A stretch of 64,000 nt of DNA from Arthrobacter sp. AFG20. Its GTDB lineage: Bacteria; Actinomycetota; Actinomycetes; Actinomycetales; Micrococcaceae. The translations under genes and the position numbers were made by a program. The stretch spans positions 62,001 to 126,000 of the forward strand of contig NZ_PJMC01000001.1 of assembly GCF_002892795.1 (NCBI RefSeq), in the 5' to 3' direction. Shown here one piece after another: positions 36,851-47,192 of this stretch. The notes under the pieces were generated by a model. The model saw only the letters and a list, made by a program, of their open reading frames with translations, did no database searches and had not been told where the DNA came from. Each line of letters begins with the position of its first letter. Position 1 is the first letter of the stretch.

Positions 36851-37405
36851 TCAGCTGGTGTGGTGCGATAGTCCGAGGGACAGCCGGGTGTTGCCGGGCC
36901 CCTCCAGCACGAGGGCGATCGCCTGGTTGGGAAGCTCGAAGACCATGGTGGCGTCCGCTGTATCTCCCTGCTGGAGCTCCGCTTTCGCCGGTGCCGTCCA
37001 CAGCGGATGGATGCTGTTGGCGCCAAGTCCCGTCACAGAGAACTGCGATGTGTCCAGCGTCGTGCCCTCACCTTCGAGAGCGGTGAACTGCACCAGAATC
37101 CTGACCCGGTGGGTCCCCGCGGACGGGCCCTCGTCCAAAACCTGGACGCGTTCCGGCGGAAGCCAGCCGTCCTTTTCCAGCGGGATGACGCCGTTGATCC
37201 GCGCCGTTCCGCCGGGGATCACCGCGCTGGCGCCCAGCGCGGTGCTGGCCTCCGGCTTGGCCGTAAGGAAGAGATATCCCAGTACGAGCGCCAAGGCGCA
37301 AAGCAGGGAAAGCGGGATCAGCAGCAGCTTCCGACGGCGCCGCGTACCGGTCCTGCTAGTGGCGGCCGTGGCAGGTTTCGAGACGTCTGGAGCCATGGTT
37401 GACAT
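36851..37405 (-). CDS. Uncharacterised single-pass membrane protein, DUF4352-like
   Basis: A 184-residue protein. Residues 1-25 are polar and basic (TGTRRRRK), about 27-47 form a transmembrane helix (LLIPLSLLCALALVLGYLFL), and the rest is an extracytoplasmic beta-rich domain (INGVIPLEKDGWLPPERVQVLDE, HRVRILVQFTALEGEG) that looks like the DUF4352/Ig-like surface domains. ATG 37405 is preferred: CAAACT lies 6 nt upstream, a -10-like spacing as in the leaderless genes, and no Shine-Dalgarno is present. The longer frame from 37450 adds unlikely residues. I do not recognise a more precise family. Confidence 0.6.
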   Translation of the reverse strand: MSTMAPDVSKPATAATSRTGTRRRRKLLLIPLSLLCALALVLGYLFLTAKPEASTALGASAVIPGGTARINGVIPLEKDGWLPPERVQVLDEGPSAGTHRVRILVQFTALEGEGTTLDTSQFSVTGLGANSIHPLWTAPAKAELQQGDTADATMVFELPNQAIALVLEGPGNTRLSLGLSHHTS

Positions 37406-37522
37406 GGCAGCAGTTTGCGGCCGGCAGGTTGGAAAAAACCTGCGCGGCACCCCGCATTCCGGGTGGCCCGCGGGTTGGGTTCCTCAGGCCGGGTTCCTCG
37501 GGGGGCCGTCAGGCCGGGCTCG

Positions 37523-38305
37523 TCAGGCCGGGTTGGGACGCAGCGGCCACGGGATGTGCTCGCGCACATCAGTGAGGTTCATTGGTTCCGCCACGAAAAG
37601 ATCGTCCAGCATGTACTCATCCACGGCCAGGATCCGGATGCGGTGCCCGGGAAGCTGCCCCCCGTCGTCGAGCGGTTCGGCGGCGACACACACTCCGGTC
37701 CCGGCATCGATGCGGATTCTGGTCCGGCCCGGTCCGCACAGGGGTGCATCCGGATCCAGCGGACGGTACCCGGCATTCGGTGAGGCCACGGTTTCCAGCG
37801 CCGCGCGGCCTTCGTGCGTCAACTGTCGAACCGGCTCCACCAGTTCGACGGCGTTGGCGTTGGGGAACTCCAGCGGCACCGGGGCATTTCCCGCCAGCTC
37901 CACCGGATCCAGTGCAGCAGCGAACCGGCCGTTTCCGAACGAGGGTTCGCCATACGCGGCCTCCGGGCGGCGCCGCACCAGCCCGCCGTCGTCGTACACC
38001 GGCGTCACCAGATGCGCGGGAAGAAGCCACGACTTCCGCGTGGCGCTGATGTATAGTCCGTCGCGCGAATCATTGATGCCGGTGGTGCTGCCCAGCAGCG
38101 TGCCGTCGTCGGACTCCAGGCGCAGCGCGCCGGGGCGGCGCAGCCAAGCGTGGACGGTGCCGGTGCCGGGGGTTTCGGCGTACTCGAAGCGCAGGGACTG
38201 CCATTTCCACGGAGACGAGCGGCAAAGGTTGCGAAAGGAAACGGCCGACGTGGGCGTGGCACCGCCGCCGTGTTCCTGCCGGTGTTTGGCGTCCCAGGTC
38301 CCCAT
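37523..38305 (-). CDS. Uncharacterised protein
   Basis: A 260-residue protein that I cannot place in a family. It has no signal peptide or membrane segment. It is rich in beta-strand-like stretches such as SLRFEYAETPGTGTVHAWLR, SDDGTLLGSTTG, DGLYISATRKSWLLP and GHRIRILAVDEYMLDDLFVAEPMN, with a mostly neutral composition. Codon use matches that of the neighbours. The ATG at 38305 is chosen because TAAACT lies exactly 6 nt before it, which suggests a leaderless gene. The GTG at 38311 would fall inside that spacing. It is divergent from the prepilin peptidase gene and separated from the DUF4352-like gene by 117 nt. Confidence 0.7.
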   Translation of the reverse strand: MGTWDAKHRQEHGGGATPTSAVSFRNLCRSSPWKWQSLRFEYAETPGTGTVHAWLRRPGALRLESDDGTLLGSTTGINDSRDGLYISATRKSWLLPAHLVTPVYDDGGLVRRRPEAAYGEPSFGNGRFAAALDPVELAGNAPVPLEFPNANAVELVEPVRQLTHEGRAALETVASPNAGYRPLDPDAPLCGPGRTRIRIDAGTGVCVAAEPLDDGGQLPGHRIRILAVDEYMLDDLFVAEPMNLTDVREHIPWPLRPNPA

Positions 38306-38363
38306 ATCCACAGTTTACGCGCGGCCCCGAGCGGCAGGCGGGCCAATCCAGTAGCATCCGAGA
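38306..38363. promoter_or_regulatory. Back-to-back leaderless promoters
   Basis: On the minus strand TAAACT (38317-38312) serves the gene starting at 38305. On the plus strand TAGCAT (38352-38357) lies 6 nt before GTG 38364. The two -10 boxes are only 34 nt apart, so the -35 regions overlap and the genes may compete for polymerase. Confidence 0.5.
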
Positions 38364-38918
38364 GTGATCCAACGACTTGGCGGACTGTGGGAAGCGGCAC
38401 CGCTCGCGTTCTGGCTGCTGCTGGCCGCGTGCGCCTACTTCGCCGTGATGGCGGTGCGGCTCACGGTCATCGACGTCCGGCACCACCTCCTGCCGAACCG
38501 GATTGTCTTTCCCTCCTATGGCATTGCCGGTGTGCTGCTGCTGGGGGCGGTGCTCCCCCTCGCGGCGGTGGACCCGTCCGGACTGCCCGACGGCGATGCA
38601 CGCCTTTTCGGGGTGCCCGCGCTGAGGATTGCGGCCGGGGGAGCGGTGCTGTGGCTCTTCTACTTTGTGCTGCGGCTGGTGTATCCGCCCGGCATGGGCT
38701 TTGGGGACGTGAAACTCGCCGGCGTTCTGGGGCTGTACCTGGGCTACCTCGGCTGGCCGCATGTATTCGCCGGGACGTTTGCAGCGTTCCTGCTCGGCGG
38801 CTTCTGGAGCATCGGCCTGCTGGCACTGCGGCGCGGGACGCTCAAATCGGCCATTCCGTTCGGGCCGTTCATGCTGGCGGGGGCCGCCGTGGCGATGGTC
38901 CTGCTGCCCGCGGGTTAG
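38364..38918 (+). CDS. A24 family peptidase (type IV prepilin peptidase, core domain)
   Basis: A 184-residue membrane aspartyl protease with about six hydrophobic segments. The two catalytic aspartates are D37 (TVIDVRHHLLPN) and D115 in the GFGD motif (MGFGDVKLAG). It lacks the N-terminal cysteine-rich methyltransferase domain, as is usual for the short actinobacterial form that processes prepilins such as Flp/Tad pilins. No pilus gene is in the window, so its substrate lies elsewhere. The GTG start has TAGCAT 6 nt upstream and no Shine-Dalgarno. Confidence 0.9.
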   Translation: MIQRLGGLWEAAPLAFWLLLAACAYFAVMAVRLTVIDVRHHLLPNRIVFPSYGIAGVLLLGAVLPLAAVDPSGLPDGDARLFGVPALRIAAGGAVLWLFYFVLRLVYPPGMGFGDVKLAGVLGLYLGYLGWPHVFAGTFAAFLLGGFWSIGLLALRRGTLKSAIPFGPFMLAGAAVAMVLLPAG

Positions 38919-38966
38919 TCTTCGGACAGGGGCGTTGTCCCGGTGCGGCCCGCGCACGGGTCCGGC

Positions 38967-38978
38967 TAGGCTGAACCC
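38967..38978 (+). promoter_or_regulatory. Leaderless -10 box of the NUDIX gene
   Basis: TAGGCT (38967-38972) is 6 nt before ATG 38979, without a Shine-Dalgarno sequence. Confidence 0.5.
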
Positions 38979-39449
38979 ATGCCGGCACCTGAATTTGTCC
39001 TGAAGCTCCGCGAAAAAATCGGCCACGACCCGCTGTGGGTTCCTGCTGTGCGGGGTGTGGTGTTCAACGAAGACGGCCACGTCCTGCTGGGCCAGCGGTC
39101 CGACAATGGCAGATGGACATTGATAACGGGGATGCTGGAGCCCGGTGAGCATCCCGCGCCCGGACTGCTGCGGGAGATCTTCGAAGAGACCGCCGTCGTC
39201 GCCGAAACGGAGCGGATGGTGTCGGTCGGCGTAGTAGGGCCGGTGACGTTCCCCAACGGCGACGTATGCGATTTCCTGGACATCGTGTTCCGCTGCCGCC
39301 ACGTTTCCGGTGAGGCACGGGTGAATGACGACGAGTCCGTGGCCGTGGGCTGGTTTGCGTTGGACGGGTTACCGGATCTGCAGCCCGGAGACCGGGAATG
39401 CATCCGCCGTGCACTGCTGCCGGGGGACTCAGTCCATTACGAGCCCTGA
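38979..39449 (+). CDS. NUDIX hydrolase
   Basis: A 156-residue pyrophosphohydrolase. The Nudix box G51-x5-E57-x7-R65-E-I-F-E-E-x2-V is complete (GMLEPGE ... REIFEETAVV), so the metal site is intact. The N-terminal strand VPAVRGVVFNEDGHVLLGQRSDNGRW and the tail DDESVAVGWFALDGLPDL are typical of the MutT/ADP-ribose-pyrophosphatase-like group in actinobacteria. The substrate (an oxidised nucleotide, ADP-ribose or NADH) cannot be told from the sequence. It is convergent with the MFS gene and seems to be expressed alone. Confidence 0.92.
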   Translation: MPAPEFVLKLREKIGHDPLWVPAVRGVVFNEDGHVLLGQRSDNGRWTLITGMLEPGEHPAPGLLREIFEETAVVAETERMVSVGVVGPVTFPNGDVCDFLDIVFRCRHVSGEARVNDDESVAVGWFALDGLPDLQPGDRECIRRALLPGDSVHYEP

Positions 39450-39465
39450 GTTCCCCGGCAGCTCC

Positions 39466-41750
<2,285 letters not shown>

Positions 41751-41761
41751 AAAGTAAAGTT

Positions 41762-41786
41762 TTGCACTAAGACAAATATAGTGCAA
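41762..41786. promoter_or_regulatory. TetR-type operator
   Basis: TTGCACTA-N9-TAGTGCAA is a perfect 8-bp inverted repeat 12 nt upstream of the TetR start. On the minus strand its TTGCAC can serve as the -35 element (17 nt from AAAACT), so repressor binding would block the promoter. Confidence 0.75.
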
Positions 41787-41823
41787 CTTATCAGGGCGTG
41801 GCCAAAGTGCCGGTCATAGCCCA

Positions 41824-41891
41824 TTGAGTTTTTGTCCATATACCGCGACTTCAAAGCCGTCGAAGTCGCGATATGTGGACAAAAACTCCAA
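41824..41891. repeat. 68-nt palindromic element, family B, copy 2
   Basis: The arms GAGTTTTTGTCCA (41826-41838) and TGGACAAAAACTC (41876-41888) are shared with the copy at 19251. The inner stem CGCGACTTC/GAAGTCGCG (41844-41852 with 41862-41870) is perfect here. It lies between the fumC terminator and the TetR promoter. Confidence 0.85.
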
Positions 41892-41901
41892 GAGAACGCC
41901 A

Positions 41902-41938
41902 GCGGCCGCCCGCCTTCGCTGGGAAGGTGGGCGGCCGC
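41902..41938 (-). terminator. Terminator of fumC
   Basis: GCGGCCGCCCGCCTT (41902-41916) pairs with 41924-41938 (15 bp including one G-U). It lies 19 nt after the fumC stop on the minus strand. The next T-run is supplied by the family B palindrome. Confidence 0.75.
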
Positions 41939-41957
41939 CGTCGTACTTCTTGAAAAA

Positions 41958-43385
41958 CTAAGCCTTGTGGGCCGGAGCCGTCATGGTGGTGACGTCCAGT
42001 GCCTTGTCCAGGTCGGCTTCGGAAACCTTGCCTTCGCCTTCACCGACGAAGCCGAGTTTCTCGGTGGCCTGGCGGACGGTCAGGCCCTCCTTGACGGCGG
42101 TCTTGGCGATTTTCGCGGCGTTTTCGTAGCCGATGAACTTGTTCAGCGGGGTAACGATGGACGGCGACGCCTCGGCGAGGAAGCGGGCACGCTCGACGTT
42201 GGCGGTGATGCCGTCGATCATCTTGTCGGCCATGACGCGGCTGGTGTTGGCCAGCAGGCGGACGGACTCGAGCAGGTTCGCGGCCATGACCGGGATGCCG
42301 ACGTTCAGTTCGAAGGCGCCGTTGGTGCCGGACCAGGCGATGGCGGTGTCGTTGCCGATGACCTGGGCGCAGACCATGATGGAGGCTTCGCAGATGACGG
42401 GGTTGACCTTGCCCGGCATGATCGAGGAGCCCGGCTGCAGGTCCGGGATGGCGATTTCGCCGAGGCCGGTGTTGGGGCCGGAGCCCATCCAGCGCAGGTC
42501 ATTGTTGATCTTCATGAAGGAGATGGCAATGTTGCGCAGCTGGCTGGAGGCTTCGATGAGGCCGTCGCGGTTGGCCTGGGCCTCGAAGTGGTCGCGGGCC
42601 TCGGTCAGCGGCAGGCCGGTGTCGGTGGCGAGCAGCTCGATGACGCGCTCCGGGAACCCGGCCGGGGTGTTGATGCCGGTGCCCACGGCGGTGCCGCCGA
42701 GGGGAACTTCGGCCACGCGGGGGAGTGCGGCGTTGATGCGCTCGATGCCGTAGCGCACCTGCGCGGCGTAGCCGCCGAATTCCTGGCCCAGGGTGACCGG
42801 GGTGGCGTCCATGAGGTGGGTGCGGCCGGACTTGACGACGTCCTTGAACTCAACGGCCTTGCGCTCCAGCGATTCGGCCAGGTAGCCGAGGGCCGGAATG
42901 AGGTCGTTGATCAGGGCCGAAGTGGCTGCAACGTGGACGGAGGTGGGGAACACGTCGTTGGAGGACTGCGAGGCGTTGACGTGGTCGTTGGGGTGGACCA
43001 CCTTGTCACTGCCGGCAGCCTTCAGGGCGCGCGTTGCCAGTTCAGCGAGGACCTCGTTGGTGTTCATGTTCGAGGACGTGCCGGAGCCGGTCTGGAAAAC
43101 GTCGATGGGGAAGTCGCCGTCGTACTTGCCCGTAGCCACCTCGTCGGCAGCTTCCGCGATCGCCTTGGCCAGCTCGCCGTCGAGCACACCCAGTTCAGCG
43201 TTGGCCTGGGCAGCGGCCTTCTTGACCCGGGCCAGCGCCTCAATGTGGGCGCGTTCCAGGGTTTTTCCGGAGATCGGGAAGTTCTCGACTGCACGTTGCG
43301 TCTGCGCGCGGTACAGGGCGTTCACGGGGACGCGGACTTCGCCCATCGTGTCATGTTCAATGCGGAACTCTTCAGTGGAAGTCAT
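41958..43385 (-). CDS. fumC: Fumarate hydratase, class II
   Basis: A 475-residue iron-independent fumarase that interconverts fumarate and malate in the TCA cycle. The superfamily signature [11 protein letters not shown] is intact, as are [34 protein letters not shown] and the catalytic His/Ser region [18 protein letters not shown]. Length is standard. It appears to be leaderless (TAAGCT 6 nt before ATG). In M. tuberculosis fum stands next to glpX (Rv1098c-Rv1099c, recalled); here carbonic anhydrase and DUF4245 lie between. Confidence 0.96.
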   Translation of the reverse strand: MTSTEEFRIEHDTMGEVRVPVNALYRAQTQRAVENFPISGKTLERAHIEALARVKKAAAQANAELGVLDGELAKAIAEAADEVATGKYDGDFPIDVFQTGSGTSSNMNTNEVLAELATRALKAAGSDKVVHPNDHVNASQSSNDVFPTSVHVAATSALINDLIPALGYLAESLERKAVEFKDVVKSGRTHLMDATPVTLGQEFGGYAAQVRYGIERINAALPRVAEVPLGGTAVGTGINTPAGFPERVIELLATDTGLPLTEARDHFEAQANRDGLIEASSQLRNIAISFMKINNDLRWMGSGPNTGLGEIAIPDLQPGSSIMPGKVNPVICEASIMVCAQVIGNDTAIAWSGTNGAFELNVGIPVMAANLLESVRLLANTSRVMADKMIDGITANVERARFLAEASPSIVTPLNKFIGYENAAKIAKTAVKEGLTVRQATEKLGFVGEGEGKVSEADLDKALDVTTMTAPAHKA

Positions 43386-43397
43386 GGGGCTAGCTTA
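43386..43397 (-). promoter_or_regulatory. Leaderless -10 box of fumC
   Basis: On the minus strand TAAGCT is followed by AGCCCC and ATG 43385, with no Shine-Dalgarno. Confidence 0.5.
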
Positions 43398-43472
43398 GGA
43401 CGCCCGGGCGCCGCATCGAAAACCGTGAACGGCTTGCTACAGGCGGCCCGCCCGGGCGTCTCCAGGCTGCTT

Positions 43473-44087
43473 CTAGAGCTCGCCGATTCCGGAAACAAGC
43501 TCCGCGTGGCCGTCTGCGAGGCTGTAGGAGAGCCCGATCACGGCGGCCCGGCCCGTCTCGATTGCGTCCGAAATCACACGCGAGCTGTCCACGAGGCGGT
43601 GTGAGGTCTGCTTGACGTGCTCCACCACCATGTCGTTGACCTCCGTCTGGTCGTTGCGGAGCGAGGTCAGGACCGACGGCGTGATGCGCTCGACGAGGTC
43701 CCGGATGAAGCCGGCCGGCATCTGTCCGGTTTCGACGGCGGACTTCGTGGCGGTGACCGCTCCGCAGCTGTCGTGCCCGAGCACCACGATCAGCGGCACG
43801 CCCAGCACGCCGATGCTGTATTCAAGGGAGCCGAGGACGGCGTCGTCAATGACCTGGCCCGCGGTCCGGACGACGAAGACGTCGCCGAGTCCGACGTCGA
43901 AAATGATCTCGGCCGCGAGCCGCGAGTCGGAGCAGCCGAAGATCACCGCGAAGGGATGCTGGGTTTCCACCAGGGATGAGCGCCGGGAGGCGTCCTGGTT
44001 CGGGTGCGAGGATTCACTCTTAACGAAGCGTTCATTGCCTTCGCGCAGACGGCGCCAGGCCAGGGCAGGAGTCAGGTAAGTGGTCAC
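43473..44087 (-). CDS. Beta-class carbonic anhydrase
   Basis: A 204-residue zinc enzyme that interconverts carbon dioxide and bicarbonate. Zinc ligands are C52 (in CSDSR), H105 and C108 (in GHDSCGAV); the D54-R56 catalytic dyad is present. The LGSLEYSIGVLGVPLIVVLGHDSCGA region is typical of the actinobacterial branch. The start is GTG 44087 with AAGGTGG upstream. It lies 9 nt after the DUF4245 gene, so the two are probably co-transcribed. Bicarbonate supply for carboxylases is the likely role. Confidence 0.94.
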   Translation of the reverse strand: MTTYLTPALAWRRLREGNERFVKSESSHPNQDASRRSSLVETQHPFAVIFGCSDSRLAAEIIFDVGLGDVFVVRTAGQVIDDAVLGSLEYSIGVLGVPLIVVLGHDSCGAVTATKSAVETGQMPAGFIRDLVERITPSVLTSLRNDQTEVNDMVVEHVKQTSHRLVDSSRVISDAIETGRAAVIGLSYSLADGHAELVSGIGEL

Positions 44088-44096
44088 AGCCCCACC

Positions 44097-44765
44097 TTAC
44101 GGTGCGGGGCTCGCCGAGGGGGAAACGGTGACAGCGGGGTTACTTTCCAAGGACTTGACGACGGCGGTAGCCAGGACCGCAAACTCCTCCAGGTTGGCGT
44201 CTCCCGCCAGGACCACGGTGGAGCCGCGGTAGGCGAGCACCATGCTTTTCTCGCCCTTGCCCGTGTCATGGAGTTCCCACTCCTTGCCGCCGGCGTTGCG
44301 GGTGCCGGTGACCGGGGCGCTCTTGGTCTGCTGCACGAGCCAGCTGGGGTTGGCCTTGCTGGTCTGCGTCAGGCCGATGAATTTTTCCTTCGGAGTCACG
44401 TATCCGACCTCCCAGGCCGCGACGCCGGTGCCGCTGGCCGCCGCCCAGCGGGCGTAATTCGGGTGGAATGTGTCGCCCGCCGCGGGGGCCACCGGTGTGA
44501 ATCCCGCCACACCCGCGGCGTTCCCGGCTACGGCGCTGACGTTGATGTTGGGGCGGAAGCCATCCGACTTCGGGGACGGATTCATCAGGACGATCGGCAG
44601 GAACGCGGCGACGCTCACCAGCAGGGCGATGATCATTCCGATCACCGAGGCATTGGCCCGTTTCGCGGCGGCCGCGGGAATTACGGGCTTGACGGGCTGG
44701 CCGGCCGACGAGGAGGAGGGGGCGGGAGCCTGCACGCGGCTCGAGGGGGCGGACTGGTCCTGCAT
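44097..44765 (-). CDS. DUF4245 domain-containing membrane protein
   Basis: A 222-residue actinobacterial protein of unknown function. A Pro/Ser/Ala-rich start (residues 1-28) leads to a transmembrane helix at about 37-57 (SVIGMIIALLVSVAAFLPIVL) and an extracytoplasmic DUF4245 domain with PAAGDTFHPNYARW, WEVGYVTPKEKFIGLTQT and a C-terminal VVLAGDANLEEFAVLATAVV motif. The start is ATG 44765 with AGAAGG upstream. It is divergent from glpX, as the M. tuberculosis homologue Rv1100 is next to glpX (recalled). Confidence 0.88.
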   Translation of the reverse strand: MQDQSAPSSRVQAPAPSSSSAGQPVKPVIPAAAAKRANASVIGMIIALLVSVAAFLPIVLMNPSPKSDGFRPNINVSAVAGNAAGVAGFTPVAPAAGDTFHPNYARWAAASGTGVAAWEVGYVTPKEKFIGLTQTSKANPSWLVQQTKSAPVTGTRNAGGKEWELHDTGKGEKSMVLAYRGSTVVLAGDANLEEFAVLATAVVKSLESNPAVTVSPSASPAP

Positions 44766-44970
44766 ATCACTCACCCTTCTATAGTCGCCCATGCGGGCTC
44801 CGAACTCACATTCGAAGCCGACGGCGGTGAGGCCCGCCGTCCGTTACGAGGTGTGGTCATCACCCGCGCAGGGCCTGCGGCGGCGACTATGATCAGTTAC
44901 AGAGGAATCACCGCGATGGTCGACCCAGGCCTAGCGGGCCCAATGATCGCCACTCGAAGAAGAGGTTCAC

Positions 44971-46008
44971 GTGTCACCAGCGTCCATTACCCAGAAGTAC
45001 TCAACGCTTTCCCCGTCGCTCGCCGTCGGAATCGACGAGCCGGACCGCAACCTCGCCCTTGAACTTGTCCGCGTCACTGAAGCCGCGGCGATCGCCGGCG
45101 GCCACTGGGTGGGATTCGGCGACAAGAACAAGGCGGACGGCGCCGCCGTCGACGCGATGCGTTCCTTCCTTCAGACCGTCCACTTCAACGGCGTCGTGGT
45201 CATCGGTGAAGGCGAAAAAGACGAAGCCCCGATGCTGTTCAACGGCGAACAGGTTGGTGACGGCACCGGCCCCGAGTGCGACGTCGCCGTCGACCCCATC
45301 GACGGAACCCGGCTGACCGCCCTGGGCATCAACAACGCCCTGGCCGTCCTGGCCGTCGCCGAGCGCGGCTCCATGTTCGACCCCTCCGCCGTGTTCTACA
45401 TGGAGAAGCTGGTCACCGGTCCTGAAGCCGCCGACATGGTCGACCTGCGTTTGCCCGTCAAGCAGAACCTGCACCTGATCGCCAAGGCCAAGGGCGTGAA
45501 GGTCAACCAGCTCAACGTCATGATCCTGGACCGTGACCGCCACCGCCCGCTGGTTGAGGAGATCCGCGATGCCGGCGCGCGCACCAAGTTCATCATGGAC
45601 GGCGACGTTGCAGGCGCCATCGCGGCTGCCCGCTCCGGCACCGGCGTCGACGCCCTCATGGGCATCGGTGGAACCCCGGAAGGCATCGTGGCGGCCTGCG
45701 CCATCAAGTCCCTGGGCGGCGTGATCCAGGGCCGGCTGTGGCCGACCAGCGACGACGAGAAGCAGAAGGCGATCGACGCCGGCCACGACCTCGAGCGGGT
45801 CCTGTCCACGAATGATCTCGTCACCAGCGACAACTGCTACTTCGCCGCCACCGGCATCACCGACGGCGACCTCCTCAAGGGCGTGCGCTACTCCAAGGAC
45901 AAGGTCCTGACGCAGTCGATCGTCATGCGCTCCAAGTCCGGCACCATCCGCTTTGTGGACGGCGAGCACCAGGCCAGCAAGTGGGAAGGCTACGCCCGCA
46001 AGAGCTAG
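44971..46008 (+). CDS. glpX: Fructose-1,6-bisphosphatase, class II
   Basis: A 345-residue GlpX-type phosphatase, the sole gluconeogenic FBPase of most actinobacteria. It has the metal-binding motifs GEGEKDEAPML and CDVAVDPIDGTRLT and the later IGGTPEGIVAACAIK motif. The first 12 residues are a variable extension. GTG 44971 is preceded by AAGAAGAGG. The 205-nt gap to the divergent DUF4245 gene carries both promoters; I could not fix them. It ends at the family A palindrome, which may act as its terminator. Confidence 0.96.
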   Translation: MSPASITQKYSTLSPSLAVGIDEPDRNLALELVRVTEAAAIAGGHWVGFGDKNKADGAAVDAMRSFLQTVHFNGVVVIGEGEKDEAPMLFNGEQVGDGTGPECDVAVDPIDGTRLTALGINNALAVLAVAERGSMFDPSAVFYMEKLVTGPEAADMVDLRLPVKQNLHLIAKAKGVKVNQLNVMILDRDRHRPLVEEIRDAGARTKFIMDGDVAGAIAAARSGTGVDALMGIGGTPEGIVAACAIKSLGGVIQGRLWPTSDDEKQKAIDAGHDLERVLSTNDLVTSDNCYFAATGITDGDLLKGVRYSKDKVLTQSIVMRSKSGTIRFVDGEHQASKWEGYARKS

Positions 46009-46033
46009 CCCCCCCGGCTTTCCCAGCGCGTTC

Positions 46034-47062
46034 TTAGCGCGAACGTACAGTTGTGGCCCCGAATCCGACCGGATCCGGGGCCACAACTGTACGTTCGCGC
46101 ACTTTTTCAACGGGTTGGGTCCGGTCTCCCGATGCCTGGCGTCGCAGCCGCCCCTCCAACGTAGCCCTGACCTTCTCGAGAACGAAGGGCTTCTCGCCCT
46201 CAAGATCGTCCTTGAATATTCTGAGCTCCGTCCAACCGAGGCGCTCCGTCATTTCCCTGCGCTTCCTGTCACTCGTGGCCTGGACCGGATCCGAATGGTG
46301 CCCGCCGTCATATTGCAGCGCGAGGCGGTGTTCCGGATAGGCGGCGTCCGGCCACACCGCCGGTTGGCCCCAGCTATTGCGGAGGACATGATTCAGAACT
46401 GGTTCGCCGAGCTTGGTGCGGGCAAGCACCAGCCGCATTCTGGTCTCTTGCGGGGAATCAGCCCCGACGCGGACCTCGGGGAGTGCGAGCCGCGCCGTCT
46501 TCACGCCCCGCATGCCAGGGTGTGACGCAACTATGCGCCGCAGGTCGTCAATCGTTGCCAGTGGAGCCCGCGGCACCGGAAAATCGGGTCCATGCGCAAC
46601 CACCGCGGAATCTCCTGCGGCGATCAGTTCGTCCACGCTGAGAAGGCTGGCAAGATCGAGCCAGGTCCTTGCAGGCGAGGTGACCCGGACGCCGTCGTGG
46701 ATCACCACCTCGCCGGGTTTGAACGTCAGGCGGTGACCAACGACGTTTCCCCGGCGCGGCTTGCTGCCGTCTCTCTCGCGCGCGACGTGGATTTTCCAGT
46801 CCTCCTGCATCCACCGGGGAAGGCCGTAACCCCAGAGCCGTGCCCCGGAATGATGAGTAAGGGTTGAAGCGTCATCCAGCGCGGTGTACGCACGAAGGTA
46901 CGTGCCCGTGGTGGCATCTCCTCCCAGCGGAACGCGAATACCGCGCGAGGGAATGGCGAGATCCGGTTGCCGCTGGCGCTTTCGGGACACGCCGCACGCG
47001 GCAGCGTCGCTCGAGGTGAATGATCCCGTAAGTAGTTCCTGGGGCAGTGGCGAGAGACGCAT
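46034..47062 (-). CDS. AbiEi-antitoxin-like protein with C-terminal DUF559 nuclease-fold domain
   Basis: A 342-residue cytoplasmic protein. The N-terminal half looks like AbiEi-type proteins (THHSGARLWGYGLPRW, GVRVTSPARTWLDLASLLSVDELIAAGD), and the C-terminal part (about 225-320) is a DUF559/Vsr-like endonuclease fold with YPEHRLALQYDGGHHSD and WTELRIFKDDL. No AbiEii toxin gene is adjacent, so it is an orphan. ATG 47062 is preferred to TTG 47083. The last 20 residues (from about VRERTVVAPD) are encoded by the family A palindrome, which also supplies the stop region. It is an isolated gene between two copies of this palindrome. Confidence 0.8.
   Translation of the reverse strand: MRLSPLPQELLTGSFTSSDAAACGVSRKRQRQPDLAIPSRGIRVPLGGDATTGTYLRAYTALDDASTLTHHSGARLWGYGLPRWMQEDWKIHVARERDGSKPRRGNVVGHRLTFKPGEVVIHDGVRVTSPARTWLDLASLLSVDELIAAGDSAVVAHGPDFPVPRAPLATIDDLRRIVASHPGMRGVKTARLALPEVRVGADSPQETRMRLVLARTKLGEPVLNHVLRNSWGQPAVWPDAAYPEHRLALQYDGGHHSDPVQATSDRKRREMTERLGWTELRIFKDDLEGEKPFVLEKVRATLEGRLRRQASGDRTQPVEKVRERTVVAPDPVGFGATTVRSR
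46039..46102. repeat. 64-nt palindromic element, family A, copy 1
   Basis: The 25-nt arm 46039-46063 (GCGCGAACGTACAGTTGTGG then CCCCG) is perfectly complementary to 46078-46102. One A-C mismatch and an inner 5-bp stem ATCCG/CGGAT follow. It lies after glpX and inside the 3' end of the AbiEi-like gene. Confidence 0.93.
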
Positions 47063-47124
47063 GCTCCAGTCTGTACCGGGCAAAGGGCCCTCGGGAGGTT
47101 ATCCACAAGCGCAAACCTCGGGGA

Positions 47125-47192
47125 GAGCGCGAACGTACACTTGTGGCCCCAAAACCGCTCGGTTTTAGGGCCACAAGTGTACGTTCGCGCTC
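47125..47192. repeat. 68-nt palindromic element, family A, copy 2
   Basis: The 25-nt arm 47125-47149 (GAGCGCGAACGTACACTTGT then GGCCC) is perfectly complementary to 47168-47192. One mismatch and an inner stem AAAACC/GGTTTT follow. The element overlaps the first two bases of the FemX-like stop codon. It shares the arm core with copy 1, apart from a compensated C/G exchange. Confidence 0.93.

Noticed and set aside
44881..44925. Tiny open frames in the DUF4245/glpX gap as leader peptides
   Set aside because: Several short ATG frames exist, but none has both a good ribosome-binding site and a regulatory structure.
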